Origin: Blastocatellia bacterium
GTDB lineage: Bacteria; Acidobacteriota; Blastocatellia; Pyrinomonadales; Pyrinomonadaceae
Assembly: GCA_013695195.1 (NCBI GenBank)
Contig: JACDAY010000148.1
Coordinates: 1-9,784, forward strand
Direction: 5' to 3'
Length of the DNA stretch: 9,784 bases
Shown: piece after piece, positions 1 through 6,003 of the stretch
Layout: each line of letters starts with the position of its first letter
Position numbering within the stretch: position 1 is the stretch's first letter
Position numbers and translations under genes: made by a program
The notes under the pieces: model-generated
What the model was told of the DNA's origin: nothing
The model's database searches: none
What the model saw: only the letters and a program-made list of their open reading frames with translations

Positions 1-541
1 TGATACGTTTCATCGGCAGGACGACCTTGATGGCTGGCGGCGGGTCGGGAATCGTCGTGGATGGAACGACCGATTTATCGGATACGAAAGAACTTGTTCC
101 GTCGGGAATGCCGGAACCGGCCCGGCCTGTTCCAGAAGTTCCATGCCCGTTAGATTCCGGGCCGCGAGTTATAATAAAACGTCCAATGGGACGCTCGCGC
201 AGCGTATTAGGCAACACCGAAGTCTGCGTCGGTACACTTTGAGCATCATCGATTCGGGCAATATTCGCTTGTCTGCTTGGAAGTTGGCTTCGGTTTTCCG
301 ACGTTCGATTTGGTTGTATTTGTTCCGGCTGTTCCGGTTCGGGTACTTCAACCTCAGTCGGTGCAAGCAAAATAGAAAGCTCAAAATCCCGGCTTCCGAG
401 ATCGAGGTCTTGTGCGTAAAGACTAAAAACGACGGCGGTTACGAACAAAATACCGACAACCACGGAAGACACCATAAAATAACGGCTGCGGTTTTTGAAT
501 TCGGCGCCCTGACTGTCCGATTCGATTAATTTTTCAAACAT
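1..541 (-). CDS. TonB-like energy transducer, N-terminal part (3' end outside window)
   Basis: The minus-strand frame opens at an ATG at 541 and stays open for 180 codons to base 1, so the C-terminus is missing. An ideal GGAGG (549-553) lies 7 bases upstream of the ATG and fixes the start. The product begins MFEKLIESDSQ, has one membrane segment at about residues 20-42, then a Pro/Glu-rich stretch (PEPEQPEQIQP, about residues 64-74) and a long low-complexity Pro/Ser/Gly/Thr linker. This is the layout of TonB: an inner-membrane anchor and a periplasm-spanning linker, with a C-terminal domain that would contact outer-membrane receptors. That domain is not in the window, so the call rests on architecture and on resemblance to acidobacterial TonB-family proteins. 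The family transmits proton-motive force to outer-membrane transporters. An ECF-like promoter lies directly upstream. Another membrane-anchored, proline-rich envelope protein is the main alternative. Confidence 0.72.
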   Translation of the reverse strand, partial: MFEKLIESDSQGAEFKNRSRYFMVSSVVVGILFVTAVVFSLYAQDLDLGSRDFELSILLAPTEVEVPEPEQPEQIQPNRTSENRSQLPSRQANIARIDDAQSVPTQTSVLPNTLRERPIGRFIITRGPESNGHGTSGTGRAGSGIPDGTSSFVSDKSVVPSTTIPDPPPAIKVVLPMKRI

Positions 542-584
542 TTTCTTTCCTCCATTCATATCCAGGTGCCAACCGTTTCGCTTA

Positions 585-614
585 GTTAGACACCGGGTGA
601 AGAAAAATGTTCCC
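585..614 (-). promoter_or_regulatory. ECF sigma-type promoter upstream of the TonB-like gene
   Basis: On the minus strand a -35-like GGGAAC (614-609) is followed after 17 bases by a -10-like GTCTAAC (591-585). This matches the general ECF sigma-factor pattern (GGAAC, about 16-17 bases, GTC/TCTAA). Transcription would start near 575-580, giving a short leader of about 35 bases before the ATG at 541, with the GGAGG in between. The site lies between the stop of the upstream transporter gene (672) and the TonB-like gene, so the latter can be transcribed apart from the upstream operon. Recognised by eye from motif and spacing; the cognate sigma factor is not in the window. Confidence 0.6.
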
Positions 615-671
615 GTGAGATATAAAATGCGAAGGAAATCAGTTACATCGGTTTTTGCGATGCCAACTCTT

Positions 672-1121
672 TCAAAACCGGCGGATCAAAACGACGCCGG
701 ATGCGATCAGGAACACTCCGACGATGCGGGGAATGCTGATCTCTTTGACCGGAACGCCAAGCAGGCCGAAATGGTCGATGACAAGCGTTATGAGCATTTG
801 CCCGGCGATTATCAGGCTGAATGTCATCGCGACGCCCAATTTCGGAAGAAGCATAACCGAGACGGCAACGAAAAAAGCGCCCAATAATCCACCAATCCAC
901 GCAACTGCCGGAGCTTCGCGTGCCGAGGCTAAATTCCCAAGGGAAACCCCGGAAGCCAAAATATATAAAAACAAAGCGGCCGTCCCGACCAGAAACGAGA
1001 TAAAGGCAGAAAGAACCGGGCTTTCGACGAATGCCGCCATTTTGTTATTTACGGCGGCTTGTGTCGGCATCATTGCACCCGCTAGAAGCGCGAGAAAAAG
1101 ATATAGGTAGGTATAATTCAA
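672..1121 (-). CDS. Small DMT-superfamily membrane transporter (YdcZ/DUF606-like)
   Basis: The 149-residue product is almost entirely hydrophobic, with about five predicted membrane helices (roughly residues 5-22, 36-57, 70-95, 98-117 and 130-146). It has a positively charged C-terminus (LIRRF) and small-residue-rich helices such as WIGGLLGAFFVAVSV. Length and pattern fit the half-size YdcZ/DUF606 family of the drug/metabolite transporter superfamily, which probably works as a dimer; substrates are mostly unknown. The best start is TTG at 1121, because the only nearby in-frame ATGs (around residue 17) would remove the first helix. It begins 1 base after the guanine deaminase stop, so it is almost certainly co-transcribed and translationally coupled, which hints at a purine-related or nitrogenous substrate. 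That link is inference from position only. No strong Shine-Dalgarno sequence is visible. Confidence 0.8.
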   Translation of the reverse strand: MNYTYLYLFLALLAGAMMPTQAAVNNKMAAFVESPVLSAFISFLVGTAALFLYILASGVSLGNLASAREAPAVAWIGGLLGAFFVAVSVMLLPKLGVAMTFSLIIAGQMLITLVIDHFGLLGVPVKEISIPRIVGVFLIASGVVLIRRF

Positions 1122-1122
1122 A

Positions 1123-1602
1123 TCAGTATATTGTCCTGTCGGCCTTTTCCGTCCAATTTTTGAAGACCTTCAACGACTCTTCCCGCATCAGGCTGCTCAT
1201 CGGCAGCTCGCGTTCTTTGATGGGTTTGTTCAGCTCGCCGTAAAGAAAGTCATCGTCAAAATTTATGCGTGCAGCATCTTCGCGGGTACATCCGAAAAAG
1301 ATCCTTTCCGGCCTCGCCCAATAAATTGCTGCGAGACACATCGGGCACGGTTCGCATGAAGTGTAAATCACGCTGCCGTCCAATTGAAAAGTCCCGAGTT
1401 TTTGACAAGCATTTCTGACAGCGACGATTTCGGCGTGGGCGGTCGGGTCGTTTGTGGATGTAACCAGATTTGATCCTTCGCCGATGATTTCGCCGGCTTT
1501 GACAACCACTGCGCCGAACGGCCCGCCGGAATTCGATTCCATGCCTTGCCGGGCAAGCTCAATTGCCCGCAACATAAAATACGAGTGATTGCCGGCCATC
1601 AT
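1123..1602 (-). CDS. guaD: Guanine deaminase (cytidine/deoxycytidylate deaminase fold)
   Basis: The 159-residue protein is a zinc-dependent nucleobase deaminase; the family reaction converts guanine to xanthine and ammonia in the cytoplasm. The signature is intact: His56-Ala-Glu58 (zinc ligand and proton shuttle) and Pro-Cys86-Pro-Met-Cys89 (zinc ligands). Length, the stretch GGPFGAVVVKAG (about 26-37), the NDPTAHAE segment, YWARPER and the tyrosine as last residue closely resemble the short Bacillus subtilis GuaD type, so guanine is favoured over tRNA adenosine (TadA) or cytosine. I chose ATG 1602, not the longer frame from 1641, because its ATGA overlaps the stop of the upstream cyclotransferase gene by 4 bases, typical of translational coupling; the longer version would need a 43-base overlap. 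ATG 1599 is an equally possible start one codon in. The transporter gene follows directly. Confidence 0.88.
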   Translation of the reverse strand: MMAGNHSYFMLRAIELARQGMESNSGGPFGAVVVKAGEIIGEGSNLVTSTNDPTAHAEIVAVRNACQKLGTFQLDGSVIYTSCEPCPMCLAAIYWARPERIFFGCTREDAARINFDDDFLYGELNKPIKERELPMSSLMREESLKVFKNWTEKADRTIY

Positions 1603-2453
1603 GATTTCGGGACGACCTTGATCTCGAAGAGACGTTTCCACATTTTGCCTGTAACGAAAATTCTGTTGGCAGCGGAATCGTATGCAATACCGTTCAAAAC
1701 GTCGGCAACGTCTGAACTGTTCATCTCGTCTCTCACAAGTTTGTTAAGATCGATTCTACCCAGAAGCTTTCCGCTGGCCGGATCGATACGCACGATAAAA
1801 CCGGTCTCATAAACGTTTGCCCAAATCTCGCCGTTGATGTATTCAAGCTCGTTCAGCTTCATCAGGGGCTGGCCGCGCTCGTCTAAGACTACGACCGTGC
1901 GAACGGTTTGAAAAGTTTCGGGATCGAGAAATCTTATAACGTGAGTACTGTCTGTCATTATCAAATTCGTGCCGTCGTTTGTTAATCCCCAACCATCGCC
2001 GGCATAGCGAAACTCTTTTAACAGCTTGAAATCATTGACGTCATAAACAAAACCTGTGCGTTCCTGCCATGTCAATTGATATATCTTTCCATTTAAAAGC
2101 GTGATTCCTTCGCCGAAATATTCGGGCGGCATATCATATTTATTTAAGATCTTGCCGGTCTCAAAATCTACCTTTCTCAGTGAGGAAGAAAAATCGTCAC
2201 CTCGCGCCCTTTTCCCGCCAGTGCCTTCGTAAAGAAATCCGTTATGAAAGATCAGCCCCTGCGTGAAGGCTTTCGGGTCATGCGGATAAGTATTGACAAT
2301 TTCGTAGGTATAAACCGGCACGGCTGCTGTCGATTTGTTTTCATTTGTGGAAGTTGTATTTCCGGGTGAATTCACATTCGGACTGGAGGAATCGGACGTG
2401 TTGGCACAGGAAAGAGCAATCGAAATCGTGAAAAACATAAAAAGTAAACGCAT
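1599..2453 (-). CDS. Glutaminyl-peptide cyclotransferase (glutamine cyclotransferase), probable lipoprotein
   Basis: This 284-residue protein belongs to the plant/bacterial glutamine cyclotransferase family (five-bladed beta-propeller, PF05096 type), which cyclises N-terminal glutamine of peptides to pyroglutamate. Matching landmarks are YPHDPKAFTQGL (about 56-67), YEGTG with Glu76 at the position expected for the catalytic acid, PPEYFGEGI (109-117), QLTWQ (126-130), GDGWGLTNDG (152-161), LNELEYINGEIWANV, RIDPASGKLLG and a C-terminal LNGIAYD...FVTGK. The first 16 residues are hydrophobic and end in ALSC, an acceptable lipobox with Cys16, followed by a Ser/Thr/Asn/Pro linker to about residue 45, so a lipid-anchored periplasmic or surface enzyme is likely. 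The family's usual YESTG appears as YEGTG. It is second in the operon, 48 bases after the DsbA-like gene, and its stop overlaps the start of guaD. A weak GGAA precedes the ATG. Confidence 0.9.
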   Translation of the reverse strand: MRLLFMFFTISIALSCANTSDSSSPNVNSPGNTTSTNENKSTAAVPVYTYEIVNTYPHDPKAFTQGLIFHNGFLYEGTGGKRARGDDFSSSLRKVDFETGKILNKYDMPPEYFGEGITLLNGKIYQLTWQERTGFVYDVNDFKLLKEFRYAGDGWGLTNDGTNLIMTDSTHVIRFLDPETFQTVRTVVVLDERGQPLMKLNELEYINGEIWANVYETGFIVRIDPASGKLLGRIDLNKLVRDEMNSSDVADVLNGIAYDSAANRIFVTGKMWKRLFEIKVVPKS

Positions 2454-2501
2454 AGTACAATTCCAGCCTCAGTGCCGATTCAAAAAATGCTGAATGCCAA
2501 G

Positions 2502-3827
2502 CTATTTTTTCTGAGCATTTTCAATCGCTGCCTTAATACCCTCGGCGGATAACCTTCGCACCTTTACTCCGTTTACAAAGATCGTCGGAGTTTCCTGAAT
2601 CCCGTAACCGGAGCCATCGGCCATATCTTTTCTGACTTCGGCGGCGGTTTTTTCGCTTGATAAGTCTAACTCAAATTGCTTTACATTCAAACCGAGGTCC
2701 GCCGCGTATTTTTTCAGCGAGGCGTCGTCCAAAGCATTCTGGTTACGATACAATAGCTCAATATACTCGAAAAATTTACCCTGCGCGTTTGCCGCGTTCG
2801 CCGCAAGTGCAGCCTGAAAAGCATTTTCATGAATAGTTGTAAGCGGATAATCGCGCACGACTAATCGTATTTTATCGCCATATTCGACCAAAACACGTTT
2901 CAAAACAGGGTGGGCAGCACCGCATGCGGAACATTGGAAATCGCTGAACATCACCACGGTTACAGGCGCGTTAAGTTTGCCCTGTGACGGATCGTCGTCC
3001 GTCGAAATGTTCTGCACGAACGGTTCCGCTTCTTTAAATAATAATTTTACAGCGTATTTTTTGAAAAGACTGCTTTGAAATGTGCTGACGACAGCTTCAC
3101 GCTCGGCATCGGAAAAATCAATAAGCTTATTTGTAATCTCGGCAGCAATTACACTCGCGGCGTCGGTATTTTTTGCTTTTGCTTCCTCGTTGATCAAAGC
3201 GGAAAGAATAACTTCCACCAGATAGAACTTGATATTGTCCGCAATCCTGGCTCTGACGTCATACAAAGCCGCTTTATTTTTCTCTTCAAATTCCTTAACG
3301 GATATCGATTTACCGTTAAACGCCACCAGCGAATCAGATGGCTTCAGATTAGGGTCTTTAACATCCTTTCCCGACACGACTTTATATTTTACCTTGAGCT
3401 TTTCGATCAGATTTTGTATAGCCTGTTGTTCCGGCTGGCGGCGCAAAAAATCCACTATTTGCGGCCTGACCGCTTCCACCGGCTTATCGCCGAGCGCGGC
3501 GCGGTTTGCATCGTAAACAGCCTTTATCTCTGCCGCATTCGGATCCGGAATCTTATTAAATTCGGAATCCAAAAGAGCATCCATCGATATGTTTTTTGAT
3601 TTTGCTTCTAATCCAAGCAGCAGATCGGCTAACCATTTCACGAAGATCTTTGTCCGCGCTCCGGCGATGAGAGTGTTTTGATTTTCGAAAAGCTTGCGGC
3701 CGTCCTCTGATAAATCGCTAGAGGTAAAACTGCGGCCTGCTGCCGTTGCGAGTATTTCAGCTGGCTTCTGCCCGACAGTGGATATTGTCAAAAATATTAA
3801 GCAAACTAATATAAAAAATGTTTTCAT
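2502..3827 (-). CDS. Secreted DsbA-like thioredoxin-fold protein with two SurA-like N-terminal segments
   Basis: The 441-residue protein has a signal peptide (residues 1 to about 19, ending TVGQ) and a C-terminal DsbA-family thioredoxin domain from about 276. That domain has the redox motif Cys299-Ser-Ala-Cys302 after FSDFQ, a DYPL segment and the cis-proline motif Thr413-Pro414-Thr. This predicts a periplasmic thiol-disulfide oxidoreductase or isomerase. The region before it holds two related mostly helical segments, about 25-150 (ATAAGRSFTSSDL, then an LLLGLEAKSKNIS helix) and about 167-265 (VAFNGKSISVKEFEEK, then a SALINEEAKAKNT helix). Both resemble the N-terminal chaperone part of SurA/PpiC-type proteins, though no parvulin isomerase domain is visible. 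A plain DsbA is only about 200 residues, so half of this protein is additional. It heads the minus-strand operon. The ATG at 3827 has only a weak GGA upstream. The redox domain is certain; the chaperone assignment is moderate. Confidence 0.85.
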   Translation of the reverse strand: MKTFFILVCLIFLTISTVGQKPAEILATAAGRSFTSSDLSEDGRKLFENQNTLIAGARTKIFVKWLADLLLGLEAKSKNISMDALLDSEFNKIPDPNAAEIKAVYDANRAALGDKPVEAVRPQIVDFLRRQPEQQAIQNLIEKLKVKYKVVSGKDVKDPNLKPSDSLVAFNGKSISVKEFEEKNKAALYDVRARIADNIKFYLVEVILSALINEEAKAKNTDAASVIAAEITNKLIDFSDAEREAVVSTFQSSLFKKYAVKLLFKEAEPFVQNISTDDDPSQGKLNAPVTVVMFSDFQCSACGAAHPVLKRVLVEYGDKIRLVVRDYPLTTIHENAFQAALAANAANAQGKFFEYIELLYRNQNALDDASLKKYAADLGLNVKQFELDLSSEKTAAEVRKDMADGSGYGIQETPTIFVNGVKVRRLSAEGIKAAIENAQKK

Positions 3828-3936
3828 AAATTATTTTCCGGAAAGACAAATGCATTCAAGATCTACCAAAGACGGCGCTTTGCTGACGGATAATCTCCGG
3901 TATGGCCTTCGTACCCGAATTTGGTAAGATTAGAGC

Positions 3937-3941
3937 GGAGG
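3937..3941 (+). promoter_or_regulatory. Ribosome binding site of the VOC gene
   Basis: GGAGG lies 8 bases upstream of ATG 3950 and decides the start in favour of this codon over an in-frame ATG at 3902. Confidence 0.85.
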
Positions 3942-3949
3942 TTTATAGG

Positions 3950-4309
3950 ATGTCTGAAATACGGTTCAACGGGACGGTCGATCATTTGGCGGTGAAGACA
4001 GACGACATGCTCCGGGATGTCGAGGAATATAAGAAACTCGGATTTTCCGTGGAAACGGTTTACGAGGACTGGGCTATGATGCGCGATTCAAATGGATTCG
4101 GCATGGCTTTATTGCCGCCGGAATCGAAACATCCGGCACACCTCGGGCTTAAAGTTGCAACTCTTGAAGAACTCAACGAAGCCGCATCGAAGGAAAATCG
4201 TCCGATAAAACCGCACCGTGACGGTACATCGTCCTTTTACACGAAAGGCATCGGGGACAATGTCATCGAGGTGATCTATTATCCGGAAGATTACGGTAAA
4301 ATTGATTGA
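3950..4309 (+). CDS. Glyoxalase/VOC-superfamily protein
   Basis: A 119-residue single-domain protein with the glyoxalase/bleomycin-resistance/dioxygenase fold. It opens with VDHLAVKTDDMLRDVEEYKKLGF (about 10-32), the typical first beta-alpha-beta unit, and ends with NVIEVIYYPE (104-113), the usual last strand. Candidate metal ligands are His12, His64 (HPAHLGLKV) and Glu107. The position where glyoxalase I carries another acid looks like Met52 (FGMALL), so a two-His/one-Glu metal site or a non-glyoxalase role is possible. The substrate cannot be told. The start is ATG 3950, fixed by GGAGG at 3937-3941 with 8 bases of spacing; a longer reading from 3902 adds 16 residues without family resemblance. 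It stands alone, divergent from the DsbA-like gene and converging on the CBS operon 13 bases away. Confidence 0.82.
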   Translation: MSEIRFNGTVDHLAVKTDDMLRDVEEYKKLGFSVETVYEDWAMMRDSNGFGMALLPPESKHPAHLGLKVATLEELNEAASKENRPIKPHRDGTSSFYTKGIGDNVIEVIYYPEDYGKID

Positions 4310-4322
4310 AGCTGTTACTCAG

Positions 4323-4748
4323 TCAGGCCGTCGCTTTTGAAACTTCCTGAACAACTTCGGCGGTTTTTTGGCCGCTGGCGTTTACAGCGATGTCGGCTTG
4401 TGCCACTATCCCGCAACATGCACCGGAACCATCGACGACCGCAACCCGCCTTATCTGATTGTCTTCCATAAGGTTACAGCATTCCTCCACCGTCGTATCC
4501 GGCGAAACGGTTACAACATTTTTTGTCATTACATCGCGCGCCGTCAGATCCAGCGGATTTTTACCCTCGGCGACTGCGCGGCAGCAAATATCACGATCGG
4601 TAACAATTCCGACAGGCGTGTTGCTGACCTCATTTACGACCGGAACGCATCCGCAATCGTGATCGACCATCATTTTTGCTACTTCCTGTAATCCCGTGTC
4701 GGCTGAACAGCACGCGGGATTTTCCGTCATTATTTCTTTTACAAGCAT
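4323..4748 (-). CDS. Cysteine-rich tandem CBS-domain protein
   Basis: The 141-residue protein is essentially a Bateman module: two CBS domains (about 1-62 and 68-125) with the usual signatures VKEIMTENP ... PVGIVTDRDI and ARDVMTKNV ... CCGIVAQADI. Such modules bind adenine nucleotides or related ligands and usually regulate a partner; no enzyme or channel domain is attached, so its target is unknown. It has ten cysteines in 141 residues: four adjacent pairs (13-14, 55-56, 90-91, 111-112) and a CGC (32-34), which is striking for a cytoplasmic CBS protein and suggests redox sensing or metal binding (inference). The start is secured by AGGAG at 4756-4760, 7 bases before ATG 4748. It is the second gene of an operon, 19 bases after a homologous CBS gene. 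Confidence 0.88.
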   Translation of the reverse strand: MLVKEIMTENPACCSADTGLQEVAKMMVDHDCGCVPVVNEVSNTPVGIVTDRDICCRAVAEGKNPLDLTARDVMTKNVVTVSPDTTVEECCNLMEDNQIRRVAVVDGSGACCGIVAQADIAVNASGQKTAEVVQEVSKATA

Positions 4749-4767
4749 AATATATCTCCTCGAATGT

Positions 4768-5220
4768 TTAAAAAAGCCTATCCATTGCTACATTATAATC
4801 TGGAAAAAACGTGTGGCGACTAACGAAGCCGGCACTTTCTGTGGCATTAATGGATTTCAACTCGTTCCGGTTTATGGTCCCGCAAAGTACACCGTTATTG
4901 TCTACAATGCATAAAGTTTTTGTGCTGCAGTTCGCTATCAGTTCCGTGCATTCTGAAATACTTAGGCCGGCGTCGGCCTTAATAATTCGCGTATTCATCA
5001 CGTTGGCCGCCGTCAATCCACGGGGGTTGCGGCCTTTACCCAATATTTGAAAGCATATGTCGCGTTCGGTAATTAGTCCGATCGGTTTTTGGTGGGCATG
5101 ATTTTCCACCACGCAGACATGATCGAATGAGCCTTCACGCATTAAATTATATACTTGTTCCAACGGCATATCCTCCGTACAAACGGCCACGTTTCGATTC
5201 ATATTACTTTTTAATGACAT
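4768..5220 (-). CDS. Second tandem CBS-domain protein, paralogue of its neighbour
   Basis: A 150-residue protein with two CBS domains (about 6-65 and 71-125), visible in KPIGLITERDICFQILGKGRNP and AANVMNTRIIKADAGLS...LCGTINRNE. It aligns along its length with the downstream 141-residue CBS protein. Of its seven cysteines, those at 14, 56, 91 and 113 fall in the same columns as cysteines of the paralogue (14, 55, 90, 112). It carries an extra C-terminal tail of about 25 residues (from about 126) containing GFVSRHTFFPDY, which I do not recognise. I chose ATG 5220 because a perfect AGGAGGT (5227-5233) sits 6 bases upstream; a longer frame from 5283 would add 21 unconserved residues and bury the ribosome site. 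It is first in the two-gene operon and probably forms or modulates a complex with its partner (inference). Confidence 0.86.
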   Translation of the reverse strand: MSLKSNMNRNVAVCTEDMPLEQVYNLMREGSFDHVCVVENHAHQKPIGLITERDICFQILGKGRNPRGLTAANVMNTRIIKADAGLSISECTELIANCSTKTLCIVDNNGVLCGTINRNELKSINATESAGFVSRHTFFPDYNVAMDRLF

Positions 5221-5409
5221 GACATAACCTCCTATGCTTTTTTCGGTACATTTGACCACAGCTATCGTATGAATTCCACACATTTATCCGTGTTTTTTCC
5301 GATGTATAAATTTTTTAGCAATCCTTGTACCGCAAACTTGAAAAACAGCTTTATGATGGCAATTTTAATTTTTTGAGATTAAGTGGCTAATTAGTTTTGA
5401 AATAATTTT
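5221..5409. other. AT-rich divergent intergenic region between CBS operon and DNA glycosylase
   Basis: This 189-base gap must hold the promoters of both divergent transcription units. Apart from the CBS ribosome site I see A/T tracts (for example around 5359-5374) and a short palindrome CTAATTAG (5387-5394) just before the glycosylase start. No -35/-10 pair with convincing spacing and no clear FNR-type operator is visible on either strand. No small ORF is evident. Confidence 0.5.
5227..5233 (-). promoter_or_regulatory. Strong ribosome binding site of the first CBS gene
   Basis: The minus strand reads AGGAGGT, 6 bases before ATG 5220. It is the strongest Shine-Dalgarno sequence in the window, sets the start and suggests high expression of the CBS pair. 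Confidence 0.85.
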
Positions 5410-6003
5410 ATGAAATTAACTCATGACTTTTTTGTGCGCAAAGACACGCTCCACATAGCAAGTGATCTGCTGGGAAAATTACTTGTTGTTTCAAACGAGA
5501 CGGGCGAACGGGTTTCGGGAATGATAGTTGAGACCGAAGCTTATTTAGGCGAAATAGACAAGGCCGCTCACAGTTTCAGTGGTCGCCGAACAGCGAGAAA
5601 CGAAATTACTTATGCTGAAGGTGGGCACGTTTATGTGTTTTTTATTTACGGGCTCTATTACCAGCTAAACTTCGTGTGCAGCCATATCGATGATCCATCC
5701 GTGGTCCTGATCAGAGCGGTGGAACCTGTCGAAGGCATCGAAATTATGCGCACGCGGCGCGGAAAAATGCCGGACAAAAATCTTACATCCGGGCCAGGAA
5801 AATTATGCATTGCTTTCGGAATAGATAAAAGCTTTAACGGAGAAGATCTGCTTGGCGACCGAATTTGGGTTGAAGAGTATAAAAACTTTTCCCGCGACGA
5901 GATCGTGAGCGGCAAACGCATTGGTGTTGGTTACGCGGAGGAATTTGCGGAAATGCCTTGGCGGTTTTGGCTGACAAATAATCTATTCGTCAGCAAAAAA
6001 TGA
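5410..6003 (+). CDS. 3-methyladenine (alkyladenine) DNA glycosylase, AAG/MPG family
   Basis: The 197-residue protein matches the AAG/MPG family, which flips alkylated purines (3-methyladenine, hypoxanthine and others) out of DNA and cleaves the glycosidic bond, starting base excision repair. Visible landmarks are DLLGKLLV (19-26), VETEAYLG (40-47) with Glu43 aligning to catalytic Glu125 of human AAG, Tyr45 (human Tyr127), His54 (human His136), FIYGLYYQLN (78-87) with Asn87 (human Asn169), VLIRAVEPVEG, SGPGKLC and a C-terminal RIGVGYAEE...PWRFW. The position equal to human Tyr159, which stacks on the flipped base, is Phe77 here; the usual Cys of the YC.N motif is Gln85. Length is normal for a bacterial member. 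There is no good Shine-Dalgarno sequence before ATG 5410, so expression may be low or start with a short leader. It is divergent from the CBS operon. Confidence 0.92.
   Translation: MKLTHDFFVRKDTLHIASDLLGKLLVVSNETGERVSGMIVETEAYLGEIDKAAHSFSGRRTARNEITYAEGGHVYVFFIYGLYYQLNFVCSHIDDPSVVLIRAVEPVEGIEIMRTRRGKMPDKNLTSGPGKLCIAFGIDKSFNGEDLLGDRIWVEEYKNFSRDEIVSGKRIGVGYAEEFAEMPWRFWLTNNLFVSKK

Noticed and set aside
646..662. Small hairpin CATCG / CGATG downstream of the transporter gene as a terminator
   Set aside because: Only 5 bp of stem and no following T-run on the minus strand; such structures occur by chance.
655..1110. Long plus-strand open frame of 151 codons opposite the transporter gene
   Set aside because: It is antisense to a clear membrane protein; its translation is rich in Arg, Pro and Thr with no family resemblance and no ribosome site.
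1603..1641. Longer guanine deaminase start at 1641
   Set aside because: The extra 13 residues come from the end of the cyclotransferase gene; the ATGA overlap at 1602 is far more typical and matches the family length.
3075..3599. Plus-strand open frame of 174 codons opposite the DsbA-like gene
   Set aside because: It is a shadow of the coding strand; the composition is unlike a real protein and the minus-strand gene is certain.
3830..3866. TTGAAT and AATAAT with an 18-base spacer as promoter of the DsbA-like gene
   Set aside because: The -10-like box ends 2 bases before the ATG, so transcription would start inside the gene.
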